64,000 nucleotides of DNA from Firm-08 sp045541535 (GCA_045541535.1 JAZQJG010000034.1:88642-152641); one strand, 5' to 3'. Positions 8,270-16,452 are shown, numbered from the stretch's first letter. Program-made: numbers and translations. The notes: generated by a model not told the origin, from the sequence alone.

Positions 8270-9007
8270 TTATTGTCTGAGATATGCCGCCGTTCGATTA
8301 TCTCTCGGACAATCAAAAAGTTGCGACGTTACACCCGTTTCCACCAATCTGCCTTGCTCAAAATAGGCCGTATGATCACAAACAGTTTTAACTTGACGCA
8401 GATTGTGAGAAACCAACAGCATTGTAAGTTTCCCCTTCAACGAAATCAGCAATTGTTCAATGTGTTCCGTGGAAATCGGATCCAAAGCCGAGGTGGGTTC
8501 GTCTAACAACAACACTTCCGGTTTTACAGCAAGCGCCCTAGCAATGCAAAGACGTTGTTGTTGTCCGCCGGACAGACCACGCGCAGAAGAGTGCAACCGA
8601 TCCTTGACCTCGTCCCATAGAAAGGCGTTGCGCAGGCTTTCCTCCACCACACAATCCAGCCTTGATTTATCTTTTACGCCGAGGCCTTTTGGCCCAAAGG
8701 CAATATTTTTATATATTGACATCGCGAAAGGCGTGGGCCGCTGAAATACCATCCCGATTTTTCTACGAAGCGCTAACGCCGGCAAGTCCGAAATGCTACA
8801 TCCGTCCAGTGAAATCTCACCTTTCATCCGATAACCGTCATTTAGTTCATTAATGCGGTTAAAGCACTTTAAAAACGTGGTCTTACCACATCCGGAGGGG
8901 CCGATCAACGCCATGATCTCCCCATTATTTACAGAAAGTGAAACGTCAAAAAGCACCTGGTCTTTTTTAAAAAATACCGACAAATTGTCACAACGCAACT
9001 CGCTCAA
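8270..9007 (-). CDS. pstB: Phosphate ABC transporter ATP-binding protein
   Basis: ATPase of the high-affinity phosphate importer. Walker A GPSGCGKTT, signature LSGGQQQRLCIARAL, Walker B VLLLDEPTSALDP and the H-loop SHN are intact. I chose the TTG at 9007: it overlaps the pstA stop (TTGA), is preceded by GGGGG, and gives about 245 residues starting LSELRCDNLSVFF, close to the family length; the longer frame reads into pstA. It is the last gene of pstS-pstC-pstA-pstB. No phoU follows in the window. Confidence 0.92.
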   Translation of the reverse strand: MSELRCDNLSVFFKKDQVLFDVSLSVNNGEIMALIGPSGCGKTTFLKCFNRINELNDGYRMKGEISLDGCSISDLPALALRRKIGMVFQRPTPFAMSIYKNIAFGPKGLGVKDKSRLDCVVEESLRNAFLWDEVKDRLHSSARGLSGGQQQRLCIARALAVKPEVLLLDEPTSALDPISTEHIEQLLISLKGKLTMLLVSHNLRQVKTVCDHTAYFEQGRLVETGVTSQLFDCPRDNRTAAYLRQ

Positions 9008-9816
9008 CGCACATCCCCCGCCGCAATAAATTTTGAAACAAGAAACAACATCACTGCGAAGCACAACAGCACCGCAGAGGTGGCATATGCCTCCGAAAGA
9101 AATAAACCTTCACCGGCCAACGTATATACTTGCACCGCAAGAGTTCTACCGGAGGATAGAAGTGAAGAAATCACGCCCCCCGCCGTCCCGAGAGTGAAAA
9201 TCAGTGCCGCCGATTCCCCCACCACTCTGCCTGCCGATAACAGTATTCCGGAACAAACGCCACGCCAACATTGGGGTAGCAGAGCAAAGAGCATCACGTA
9301 CATTTTGCTCTGCCCCAAGGATAGACCGGACAGATACACCTCTGTCGGTACACCCTGCAACGCCTGCTCACAGCAACGAATCAAAATCGGCAAAATTATA
9401 ATTGCCATTGTCAGCGTACCCGCCAACAACGAAAAGCCCATTGCGCCCATCTCCACAAAAACCAACATACCGAATAATGCATATACAATAGATGGCACGG
9501 CGCCCAAAGAATCAATCAATGCCTGCAAAGGGCCCGTCAAACGAGGCCAGCGACGCTGGTAAAACCACAAAAACATCGCCGCAAACAATGCAATCGGAAA
9601 TGCAAAAAGCAACGTAAGCAGCACAAGGAGCGCCGTGTTATATACCGAAGGCATCACGGAATAAATCTCCCCGTCCGACAAAAATATTCCGCCGCCACGT
9701 GCGGCAACGCTTTTGGAAACGATCACGATCGGAACTATCAGTAAGAGGAATACAATTCCCGTAAAGCAAAGAAACATCACCATCTCAAACAGTTTTTCCG
9801 CCAATTTACTTTTCAT
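9004..9816 (-). CDS. pstA: Phosphate ABC transporter permease PstA
   Basis: Integral membrane permease of the Pst importer, 270 residues with about six hydrophobic segments. The transmission-interface loop that contacts PstB is seen at EVYLSGLSLGQSKM, near residue 159 (EAA-like motif ending in a conserved Gly). Its start overlaps pstC by 11 bases and its stop overlaps the pstB start by three. Confidence 0.9.
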   Translation of the reverse strand: MKSKLAEKLFEMVMFLCFTGIVFLLLIVPIVIVSKSVAARGGGIFLSDGEIYSVMPSVYNTALLVLLTLLFAFPIALFAAMFLWFYQRRWPRLTGPLQALIDSLGAVPSIVYALFGMLVFVEMGAMGFSLLAGTLTMAIIILPILIRCCEQALQGVPTEVYLSGLSLGQSKMYVMLFALLPQCWRGVCSGILLSAGRVVGESAALIFTLGTAGGVISSLLSSGRTLAVQVYTLAGEGLFLSEAYATSAVLLCFAVMLFLVSKFIAAGDVR

Positions 9817-10663
9817 GTATCCATTTCCGTTTCATTTGAAAAATCAATAATTCCAATACCAATATCATTATAAGCAGCACCATTCCGCAAGCAATCAAAG
9901 CCTGTCTGTGCAACCCCGTAGCATACCCCATCTCCAAGGAAATATTGGTAGTTAAAGTTCTCACACCTCCGGCAAGGCTGTCCGGAAAAACTGCCGTGTT
10001 TCCGACGATCAGCAGTACCGCCATTGTTTCTCCCACTGCTCGCCCCAGTGCTGAAATACCCGCAGAAAAGATACCGTAAGAAGACAATGGCAATATACAT
10101 TTCAAAACACTGCGGGTTTTTGTTTCTCCGAGCGCCACTGCACACATATAGTATTCTTCCGGAATGGAATCAAGTTCGCTGCTATACAACGTCATCACCG
10201 TAGGAAGCACCATTAGCGCCAGAAGCAAACCGGCAGTAAACAACGAAAAGCCCGTACCTCCAATAATTTGTTTTACCACTTTTGTCAGCAACGAAAGCGC
10301 AAATAACCCATACACGATAGAAGGAATTGACGCCATGATCCCAACCAACGTTTCAAACACTAAGCGAATGCGTCTCGACGCGTAGTATTTCCCATATATA
10401 ACTGCCATCAAGCCTGCAGGCAAAGCGAGAACGAGCGCCAGCATCGTAGTTAGAAAAGTCCCCAGTATCATTGGCAGTATTCCGAATTTTTCATCACTTG
10501 GTTTCCACACAGAGCCAAACAAAAAATCAGTCAAAGAATAGGATTCAAAAAAATTCTTTGCATCCCCATACAAGAATAGCAAGATCAACAGTACCATTAC
10601 CGCAGTCAACACAGCGCTGATCCACATAAATACAAAGCCACATTTATTCCAATCAATTTTCAT
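9806..10663 (-). CDS. pstC: Phosphate ABC transporter permease PstC
   Basis: The second permease of the Pst importer, 285 residues, with an N-terminal membrane helix (about residues 11-31) and a permease core. The EAA loop reads EEYYMCAVALGETKTRSV, and GRAVGETMAVLLIVGN is a strongly conserved PstC stretch. It overlaps pstS by 11 bases, so it is translationally coupled. Confidence 0.92.
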   Translation of the reverse strand: MKIDWNKCGFVFMWISAVLTAVMVLLILLFLYGDAKNFFESYSLTDFLFGSVWKPSDEKFGILPMILGTFLTTMLALVLALPAGLMAVIYGKYYASRRIRLVFETLVGIMASIPSIVYGLFALSLLTKVVKQIIGGTGFSLFTAGLLLALMVLPTVMTLYSSELDSIPEEYYMCAVALGETKTRSVLKCILPLSSYGIFSAGISALGRAVGETMAVLLIVGNTAVFPDSLAGGVRTLTTNISLEMGYATGLHRQALIACGMVLLIMILVLELLIFQMKRKWIHEK

Positions 10664-11486
10664 TCAATTCGTCCCATTTTTTCACACTCCCGGAAAAGAT
10701 TTCCGAAAGTTCGCTCATCGTAAAAGAATCTTGCATATTATCAGGATGAACTATTATGGCAATGGCATCTCCGGCAATTTCTTTTACAACAACCTCCTGC
10801 GAAAGTTCATCGTCCGTCAATTCTCTGGAAGACATTGCCAAGTCAATCACTTGTCTCCCAAGCAAAGCCAGGCCCGTAGAAGAATCGTTTTGCTGCACTT
10901 CAATTGTAACCCCCGGATGCTCTTTCATATACAACGAAGAGAGCCGATTCATCAGCGGGTAAACCGAAGCAGACCCCGCAACCGTCAACTTGCCTTCAAG
11001 CTCTCTTGCCGCATCGTAATGCGTTCTCTTTACCGCCGGAAAATATCCCATCTCAACAGTTTCTTCAGCCGCCAGATCCGATGTTAGAAAAACGACAAAA
11101 TCCGACAAAACAGGGTTGGTATTTTCTTGGTTATATGCCACCAGAAAATATCGAAAAAAAGGATACTGTTTTCCATCTGTTGGATATAGCCCGTTTACGG
11201 CAACGGTTTTTACGTTGCTGCTTTCCGAAACCGAAGCCGCCGAAAGAAATCCGATGGCATCCACGTTCTGCTCCACCGCCGAGAGCATAACGGCCCCGAG
11301 GTTTGTAACGTTTGCATAGGGGGAAATCAGGTCAACGCCATCTTGCACAAGGCCAAGGACACGTGCAAAATTCTCCCGTGTGCCGGAGCCCTCTTCCCTA
11401 CAAAATAGTTGAATCTCTCCTTGGGTATATGAACAACCATTTAATAAGCAAATCGTTGCCAGTAACAAACACGTCGCCCTTTTCAA
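10653..11486 (-). CDS. pstS: Phosphate-binding lipoprotein, circularly permuted PstS
   Basis: Extracellular phosphate receptor. The signal peptide ends in the lipobox LLNGC, so it is lipid-anchored. I prefer the TTG at 11486, which has a perfect GAGGTGA five bases upstream and gives MKRATCLLLATICLLNGC; a GTG at 11495 is the alternative. The domain order is inverted: CREEGSGTRENF, normally mid-protein, stands at about residue 25, while GKLTVAGSASVYPL, SSRELTDDEL and the FSGSVKKWDEL segment, normally N-terminal, form the C-terminal half. All phosphate-binding elements are present (TVAGSAS, SSRE, EGSGTR). The gene is intact and coupled to pstC. Confidence 0.88.
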   Translation of the reverse strand: MKRATCLLLATICLLNGCSYTQGEIQLFCREEGSGTRENFARVLGLVQDGVDLISPYANVTNLGAVMLSAVEQNVDAIGFLSAASVSESSNVKTVAVNGLYPTDGKQYPFFRYFLVAYNQENTNPVLSDFVVFLTSDLAAEETVEMGYFPAVKRTHYDAARELEGKLTVAGSASVYPLMNRLSSLYMKEHPGVTIEVQQNDSSTGLALLGRQVIDLAMSSRELTDDELSQEVVVKEIAGDAIAIIVHPDNMQDSFTMSELSEIFSGSVKKWDELNEN

Positions 11487-11546
11487 GTCACTCACCTCAA
11501 AACTATTTTATCAACATTTTCAAAAATAATACGATGTCAAAACGGA

Positions 11547-11576
11547 CAAAAACCGCAACTCCATTCCGAGTTGCGG
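11547..11576 (-). terminator. Hairpin with T-run just upstream of pstS
   Basis: CCGCAACT / AGTTGCGG with an 8-base loop, followed on the minus strand by TTTTT. It lies only about 60 bases before the pstS start. It may stop transcription from the tRNA side or act as an attenuator. Confidence 0.65.
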
Positions 11577-11600
11577 CCAATTAATGTTATATTTCAATGA

Positions 11601-11637
11601 AAAAGACCTATGCTTTGAATCAAAGCATAGGTCTTTT
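11601..11637. terminator. Strong bidirectional hairpin
   Basis: A perfect 17-bp stem AAAAGACCTATGCTTTG / CAAAGCATAGGTCTTTT with a three-base loop, T-rich on both strands. It is preceded on plus by ATTTCAATGAAAAAG, a module repeated next to the tRNA-Ser terminator. Confidence 0.75.
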
Positions 11638-11710
11638 ATGGAAAGGGTGTACAAATTCGATGCCCTTTTATTTTTTGAGCTATGTGTTCGAACTCCTACA
11701 TCTTTTAGAA
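11638..11710. other. Unassigned spacer
   Basis: AT-rich DNA between the strong hairpin and the hairpin ladder. AAAGGG (11642-11647) and CCCTTTT can pair weakly before a T-run on plus. A stretch resembling a T-loop (GTTCGAACTCC) lacks a matching stem. I see no gene here. Confidence 0.4.
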
Positions 11711-11886
11711 TGAAATATTTTCCTTGCGGAAAATATGAAATAATTCACTACAGTGAATTGTGAAATTTTGTGCTTACGCAGAAAGTGAAATAAAATTCGC
11801 CTATTTACATTTGCGAAGCAAATATTTCATAACGATGTTATTTCATATGCGACAGCATATTTCACTCGCCGAAAGGCGAATTTCAT
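11711..11886. repeat. Symmetric ladder of small hairpins with ATGAAAT / ATTTCAT linkers
   Basis: Four left linkers (TGAAAT at 11711, ATGAAAT at 11735, GTGAAAT at 11760 and 11785) are matched by four inverted right linkers (ATTTCAT at 11824 and 11840, ATTTCA at 11859, ATTTCAT at 11880). Between the left linkers are three short hairpins (717-734, 742-759, 767-784 of this kilobase); between the right linkers three more (831-839, 847-858, 866-879). The centre holds ATTTGC GAA GCAAAT (11809-11823). The linkers can pair with one another, so the whole block can fold as a ladder with side arms. It has no coding potential. Confidence 0.7.
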
Positions 11887-11887
11887 T

Positions 11888-11922
11888 GAAAAAGCGACTT
11901 GTGTGACACAAGTCGCTTTTTC
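11888..11922. terminator. Terminator of tRNA-Ser
   Basis: GAAAAAGCGACTTGTG / CACAAGTCGCTTTTTC, a perfect 16-bp stem with a three-base loop, directly adjoins the encoded CCA of tRNA-Ser. Confidence 0.9.
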
Positions 11923-12014
11923 TGGCGGAGAGAGAGGGATTCGAACCCTCGAGACGCTATCAACGCCTACACGATTTCCAATCGTGCGCCTTCGGCCATC
12001 TCAGCCATCTCTCC
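11923..12014 (-). tRNA. tRNA-Ser(GGA)
   Basis: Class II tRNA: acceptor GGAGAGA/TCTCTCC with discriminator G, anticodon loop TTGGAAA (anticodon GGA), long variable arm, T-loop GGTTCGAATCC, and an encoded CCA at 11923-11925. Confidence 0.95.
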
Positions 12015-12031
12015 TCATTTGACGCTAAATT

Positions 12032-12060
12032 AGTATATATGATTTTTTAGCAAAAGTCAA
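12032..12060 (-). promoter_or_regulatory. Promoter of tRNA-Ser
   Basis: TTGACT (12055-12060) and TATACT (12032-12037) with a 17-base spacer. Confidence 0.8.
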
Positions 12061-12118
12061 GACAAATTCAAAAATTCTCATTGCTTTTTTCAAAAAAACA
12101 TTTTCTCTTCTAAATTTG

Positions 12119-12146
12119 TTTACTTTAACACAAAATATGTTATAAT
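12119..12146 (+). promoter_or_regulatory. Promoter of the GH94-like gene
   Basis: TTTACT (12119-12124) and TATAAT (12141-12146) with a 16-base spacer, 30 bases before the GTG start. Confidence 0.7.
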
Positions 12147-12175
12147 TGTTCTATAAAAACATCAGGAGGTCCAAC

Positions 12176-14401
12176 GTGAAACAATTCGGACAATTTTGTG
12201 AAAACGGATATAAAATCACCGAGCGCAATCTCCCCCGCCCCCAGAACAACTATCTGTGCAACGACGAATACGTTGCCGCCTACTCTCAAGTGGGCGACGG
12301 ATACGGTTTTGCAAAAGACGAAGCAGGAAGAAAATTGAATATCGTAATGGACCGCGCTGTTTATATCTCTGACGGAGAGCGCTGCTGGCAGGCAGGCGGT
12401 TTGCCGGTACAGCGAAATCTGCAACATTACGAATGTGTTCACGGCATAGGATTTACCGAGGTCACCGTCAGCCACCGTGGAATTCGCACGAAATGCAGAT
12501 ATTTTGTGCCCAAACAAGGAAAACGGGAATTTTTATGCGTAAGCCTTAAAAACGAAGCAAAACAAGCTAAAAGTCTGAAGGTTGTCCCCTATTATGCTAC
12601 CGGTATCGATCAAAACAATCAAGGCGGTCACGGCGACTTTTGCGAAGAAAGCAACTGTGTAATCGTCTCTGCCTACGCCACCTTTGACTCCCAGCAGGCA
12701 ACAAAACATTACGCCTATCTGAGTGCTGTAGATACAGCAACCGGTTATGATGCCCGTCACAACGCCTTTATTGGTCCGTATGGTCATAAATTACAGCCCG
12801 CAGCAATTGCCGAACAAATGGGATGCACCAATTCAAACTGTATCAACGACAAAATCTGTCTCGCCCTTGAAAACAGTATCACCCTTGCTCCCGGCGAACG
12901 TAAAGTATTTTATTATGCCATTGGCGCAGAAAATTCTGCCGACCAAATTCCAACCTTCAGCGCCGAAGAAATAGATCAAGCATTTGAAGCAGTTTGCGAC
13001 GCTATGGTAGACGACGGCTCTTTGCGTTTCCACACACCATGGGATGACCTGGATGCACTGAGCAACGTATGGCTTAAACAACAAGTGCGCCTCGGCTCAC
13101 GTTGGGGTGCTGTTGCCTACTGCACCTTGCGTGATCTGGCTATTCATATTGAGGCGCTGAGTTGCTTTGCACCCCGGCTTGCGGCTGAAAGAATGTGCCA
13201 GCTGCTTACTCATCAATTTGAAAGCGGCCAATTGCCCCACAGCATTGAAGAAAAGCCCACCGAACTTCTCCCCTGTGCTGAAAGCACCCTGCGCCCCATC
13301 ATCACAGCATACGCCATCACAAAAGAATTGGGTGACGTGGACTTTTTGCTTCGCAAAATCCCGTTTAATAACGGCACGAATGCCACAGTATACGACCACT
13401 TGAAGCAAGCACTCTCTTATCTTTGGAAAACCACGGGACATATGGGGCTGATCAAAACTCGTTTTGATTGTAACGCAGAGCAAAACGATAAATACGTCAG
13501 CATTCATCTATCTGCCGCCTATGTGCAGTCCGCCGAAATGTTTTCGGAGATGGCCAACTGGATCGGCAGTGCCGCCGATTCCAGAACGGGTGCCCATTAT
13601 GCACAGGAGATGAAAAAGCGTGTTAACGCCTATGCCTGGAGCGAAAGCAGATACATATACGCAATCGCCGATAACAAGCATCTCATTGGCGCAAAAAGTT
13701 GTCCGGAGGGCTCACTGTTCGCTCTGCCCCAGATTTACAGCGTATTATCCGATTTCGACGTTGAGCGCAGTGCCGCCGCCATGGATTCGCTTGAAATAGA
13801 GCTAAACACCGATGCCGGTCTCCTTTACTGCGCGCCGCCTTTTTCAGAAACCAAAACTTACATTGACGGCATTGATAAGGTGCAAGCCGGCTCCAAAGAA
13901 AACGGCGGCATTGATTTGCTGACTTCCGTGCTCAAATTGGCGGCAGACAGCAAACTGCAACGAAATGACAAAATTGATGAAGGCTTGCGGAAACTGCTTC
14001 CGGAGCATCACGAATTCGCCCCCACCTATGGTGAGCCTTACAAGCTGGCCTCCTTCTACTATGCAGAGCAAGCCGGATACCGTGCCGGTCAGGCGGACGA
14101 CCTTCCTTGTTCCGCTGCCGGTGGTGCCTTGCTATATGTAATGACACGCTATCTGTATGGAATTCGGCCGGAGTTTGGCGGTTTGCTGATCCGCCCCTGT
14201 CTGCCCGTTAGCTGGAAAGATTGTTCTCTGACAAAATGGTTCAGGGGTTGCCGTTACAACATCCACTACATCCAAAAGGACAAAGGAATCTGCAATACCA
14301 TCGACGGCATTTTTGTAAACGGAAAAGAAGTCAATCCCCAACTGCCCATTCGTCCCCAGCCCGGCAAAACGCTGAATATTGAAGTAATTCTTCGTACATA
14401 A
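12176..14401 (+). CDS. GH94-like glycoside phosphorylase homologue, catalytic Asp apparently lost
   Basis: A 741-residue protein of the cellobiose-phosphorylase (GH94) type. The GTG at 12176 has AGGAGGT six bases upstream. The N-terminal beta-sandwich (to about residue 260) is followed by an (alpha/alpha)6 barrel containing a degenerate GYRDxxQD motif (CTLRDLAIHIEALSCF) and the C-terminal YGIRPEFGGLLIRPCLP plus FRGCRYNIHYI, both strongly GH94-like. At the catalytic DWND position I read FDCNAE, so the general-acid Asp seems to be Ala, and the phosphate-site YTHA segment reads IDLLT. It may bind sugars without phosphorolysis, or use altered chemistry. It is the only gene besides the pseudouridine synthase on plus and is monocistronic. 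Confidence 0.75.
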   Translation: MKQFGQFCENGYKITERNLPRPQNNYLCNDEYVAAYSQVGDGYGFAKDEAGRKLNIVMDRAVYISDGERCWQAGGLPVQRNLQHYECVHGIGFTEVTVSHRGIRTKCRYFVPKQGKREFLCVSLKNEAKQAKSLKVVPYYATGIDQNNQGGHGDFCEESNCVIVSAYATFDSQQATKHYAYLSAVDTATGYDARHNAFIGPYGHKLQPAAIAEQMGCTNSNCINDKICLALENSITLAPGERKVFYYAIGAENSADQIPTFSAEEIDQAFEAVCDAMVDDGSLRFHTPWDDLDALSNVWLKQQVRLGSRWGAVAYCTLRDLAIHIEALSCFAPRLAAERMCQLLTHQFESGQLPHSIEEKPTELLPCAESTLRPIITAYAITKELGDVDFLLRKIPFNNGTNATVYDHLKQALSYLWKTTGHMGLIKTRFDCNAEQNDKYVSIHLSAAYVQSAEMFSEMANWIGSAADSRTGAHYAQEMKKRVNAYAWSESRYIYAIADNKHLIGAKSCPEGSLFALPQIYSVLSDFDVERSAAAMDSLEIELNTDAGLLYCAPPFSETKTYIDGIDKVQAGSKENGGIDLLTSVLKLAADSKLQRNDKIDEGLRKLLPEHHEFAPTYGEPYKLASFYYAEQAGYRAGQADDLPCSAAGGALLYVMTRYLYGIRPEFGGLLIRPCLPVSWKDCSLTKWFRGCRYNIHYIQKDKGICNTIDGIFVNGKEVNPQLPIRPQPGKTLNIEVILRT

Positions 14402-14430
14402 AAAGTTCCACCCAACAGGGTGGAACTTTT
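14401..14430. terminator. Bidirectional terminator between convergent genes
   Basis: AAAAGTTCCACCC / GGGTGGAACTTTT with a short loop separates the GH94-like gene from thrS. Confidence 0.85.
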
Positions 14431-14431
14431 A

Positions 14432-16195
14432 TTATACTCGGTCTTTGATTTCGGTGGTGATTTTTTCCAGGAAGGCCTCTAAAGACATAGTCTCCGTTTT
14501 AGCGGTGTCACGGTTACGGACGGCAACCGTTCCTTCCTCCACTTCCTTCTGGCCGATGACCAGCATATACGGTACACGGTCAACCATCTGCGCCTCTCGG
14601 ATCAGATAACCGATCTTCTCATTACGATCATCAAGCTCGCAACGGATACCGGCAGCACGAAGGGCTTCGTACACCTTTTTGCCGTATTCGGCGCTCTTTT
14701 CAGAAACCAACAATACTTTAACCTGAGTTGGAGCAAGCCATGCGGGGAACTTACCGGCAAAGTGTTCGGTGAGAACACCGATAAATCTCTCAATGGAGCC
14801 AAAGCATACTCTGTGGATCATAATAGGACGTTGCTTTTCGCCCTTTTCATCAATATACTCAAGTTCAAAATTGATGGGCATCTGGAAGTCAAGCTGAATG
14901 GTACCGCACTGCCAGGTTCTGCCGATGGAGTCCTCCAGATGGAAGTCAATCTTAGGACCGTAAAATGCACCGTCGCCCTCGTTGACGATATAATTGAGGC
15001 CCAATTTATCCAGCGCATCCTTCAGACCGTTGGTTGCGGCCTCCCAATCCTCGTCACTGCCCATACTGTCCTCCGGACGGGTGGAAAGCTCAACAAAATA
15101 TTTAAATCCGAACTTTTCATACACTTCGTTGATCATATGAACAACGTTCATAATCTCGTCGGTAATCTGCTCTTTACGCATAAAGATATGAGCATCGTCT
15201 TGGGTAAAGCAACGCACACGGAACAGACCGTGCAGAGCGCCCTTCAGTTCGTGACGATGAACCAGACCCAACTCGCCCACACGCATCGGAAGATCACGGT
15301 AGCTGTGCGGCTGATTGCGATATACAAGAACACCACCGGGGCAGTTCATAGGCTTTACGCAGAAAATGTCTTCGTCGATACTGGTGGAATACATGTTGTC
15401 TTTATAATGATCCCAATGTCCACTGGTTTCCCACAGATGACGATTCATAATCAAAGGAGTAGAAACCTCCAGATAATTCTCTCTGGTATGGATCTCTCTC
15501 CAATAATCAATCAAGGCATTCTTCAGCGCCATACCCTTGGGCAGGAAGAAAGGAAAACCGGGGGCTTCTTCATTCATCATAAACAAGCCCATTTCTTTGC
15601 CAATACGACGGTGATCACGCTTTTCTGCCTCTTCCAGCAGTTTCAGATATGCTTCCAGTTCCTCGTTGTTGCGGAAAGCAATACCCTTCACGCGGGTCAG
15701 CATCTTATTATCCTTGTCATTTTTCCAGTAAGCGCCGCTTTGCGCCATGATTTTAAATGCCTTGAGCGCCTTGGTATAGCACAGATGAGGGCCGACACAC
15801 ATATCAATATAGTCCCCCTGCTGGTAGAAGCTGATGGGGGCATCCTCCGCCAGATCACCAATATGCTCCACCTTATAGATCTCGCCACGGTCAGCCATCA
15901 ATTTGATGGCTTCGTCTCTGGGCAAAATATAGGGTTTGATGGGTAAGTTTTCTTTAACGATCTTACGCATCTCCTGTTCAATCGCCTGCAGATCCTCATC
16001 CGTAAGCTTATCATCTCCCAGGTCCACGTCATAATAAAAACCATTGTCCGTGGCAGGACCATAGGCGAAATGAGCGTGGGGATACAGACGCTGAATCGCC
16101 TGTGCCATAATATGAGCCGCCGAATGGCGAATCACGTGCAGTTCTTCTGCTTCAGGACACTGAACGACGCTGCCGTCATTGTGAATAACTTTCAT
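14432..16195 (-). CDS. thrS: Threonyl-tRNA synthetase lacking the TGS domain
   Basis: Charges tRNA-Thr. The protein has 587 residues, shorter than the roughly 640 of the common form because the N-terminal TGS domain is missing: it starts MKVIHNDGSVVQCPEAEE and enters the editing domain at once (RHSAAHIMAQAI, the HxxxH zinc-like editing motif). Class II motif 2 (VRCFTQDDAHIF) and motif 3 (CFGSIERFIGVLTEH), plus the anticodon-binding domain (VKVLLVSEKSAEYG), are intact. The gene is preceded by a Thr T-box leader. Confidence 0.95.
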   Translation of the reverse strand: MKVIHNDGSVVQCPEAEELHVIRHSAAHIMAQAIQRLYPHAHFAYGPATDNGFYYDVDLGDDKLTDEDLQAIEQEMRKIVKENLPIKPYILPRDEAIKLMADRGEIYKVEHIGDLAEDAPISFYQQGDYIDMCVGPHLCYTKALKAFKIMAQSGAYWKNDKDNKMLTRVKGIAFRNNEELEAYLKLLEEAEKRDHRRIGKEMGLFMMNEEAPGFPFFLPKGMALKNALIDYWREIHTRENYLEVSTPLIMNRHLWETSGHWDHYKDNMYSTSIDEDIFCVKPMNCPGGVLVYRNQPHSYRDLPMRVGELGLVHRHELKGALHGLFRVRCFTQDDAHIFMRKEQITDEIMNVVHMINEVYEKFGFKYFVELSTRPEDSMGSDEDWEAATNGLKDALDKLGLNYIVNEGDGAFYGPKIDFHLEDSIGRTWQCGTIQLDFQMPINFELEYIDEKGEKQRPIMIHRVCFGSIERFIGVLTEHFAGKFPAWLAPTQVKVLLVSEKSAEYGKKVYEALRAAGIRCELDDRNEKIGYLIREAQMVDRVPYMLVIGQKEVEEGTVAVRNRDTAKTETMSLEAFLEKITTEIKDRV

Positions 16196-16200
16196 TTTGT

Positions 16201-16446
16201 ATATCTCCTTTAAATATTTTCAAATTAAAAACACCCCTGGCAACTCACGTTGCCAAGGGTGCGATTGCACGGTTCCACCTTGGGTTTCACTCTTACTTCT
16301 TTAACGCAGAAATACGTTATCGCTTACTGCAGTTTCGGCGATACAGCTCAGGAATGGTCTTCATCGGTTTGCTTTCGGAAGGCTTACAGCCAACGACCTC
16401 CCTCTCTGTAGAAAACGCACTCGATTACTCTTTCCGTCTTTGCTTT
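16201..16446 (-). ncRNA. T-box leader, threonine-specific
   Basis: The leader contains the T-box sequence (AAGGTGGAACCGTGC, minus strand), a Stem I with AG-box (AGAGAGGGAGG), and a terminator stem CACCCCTGGCAAC / GTTGCCAAGGGTG (16232-16261) followed by TTTTTA. By alignment with the Val and Leu leaders in this window, the specifier is ACC (Thr) at 16356-16358, followed by A and the TTCCTGAGC segment. Uncharged tRNA-Thr should prevent termination ahead of thrS. Confidence 0.9.
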
Positions 16447-16452
16447 TATTTG

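Noticed and set aside
11671..11700. tRNA fragment or attachment site (GTTCGAACTCC resembles a T-loop)
   Set aside because: The flanking bases do not form a T-stem, and no integrase or second copy is visible.
11711..11886. CRISPR array
   Set aside because: The repeated units are 6-7 bases, reverse orientation at the centre and separated by palindromes, not by unique spacers of constant length; no cas genes are present.
14762..15946. A 394-residue open frame on plus opposite thrS
   Set aside because: Antisense shadow of thrS; no family features and no initiation signals.
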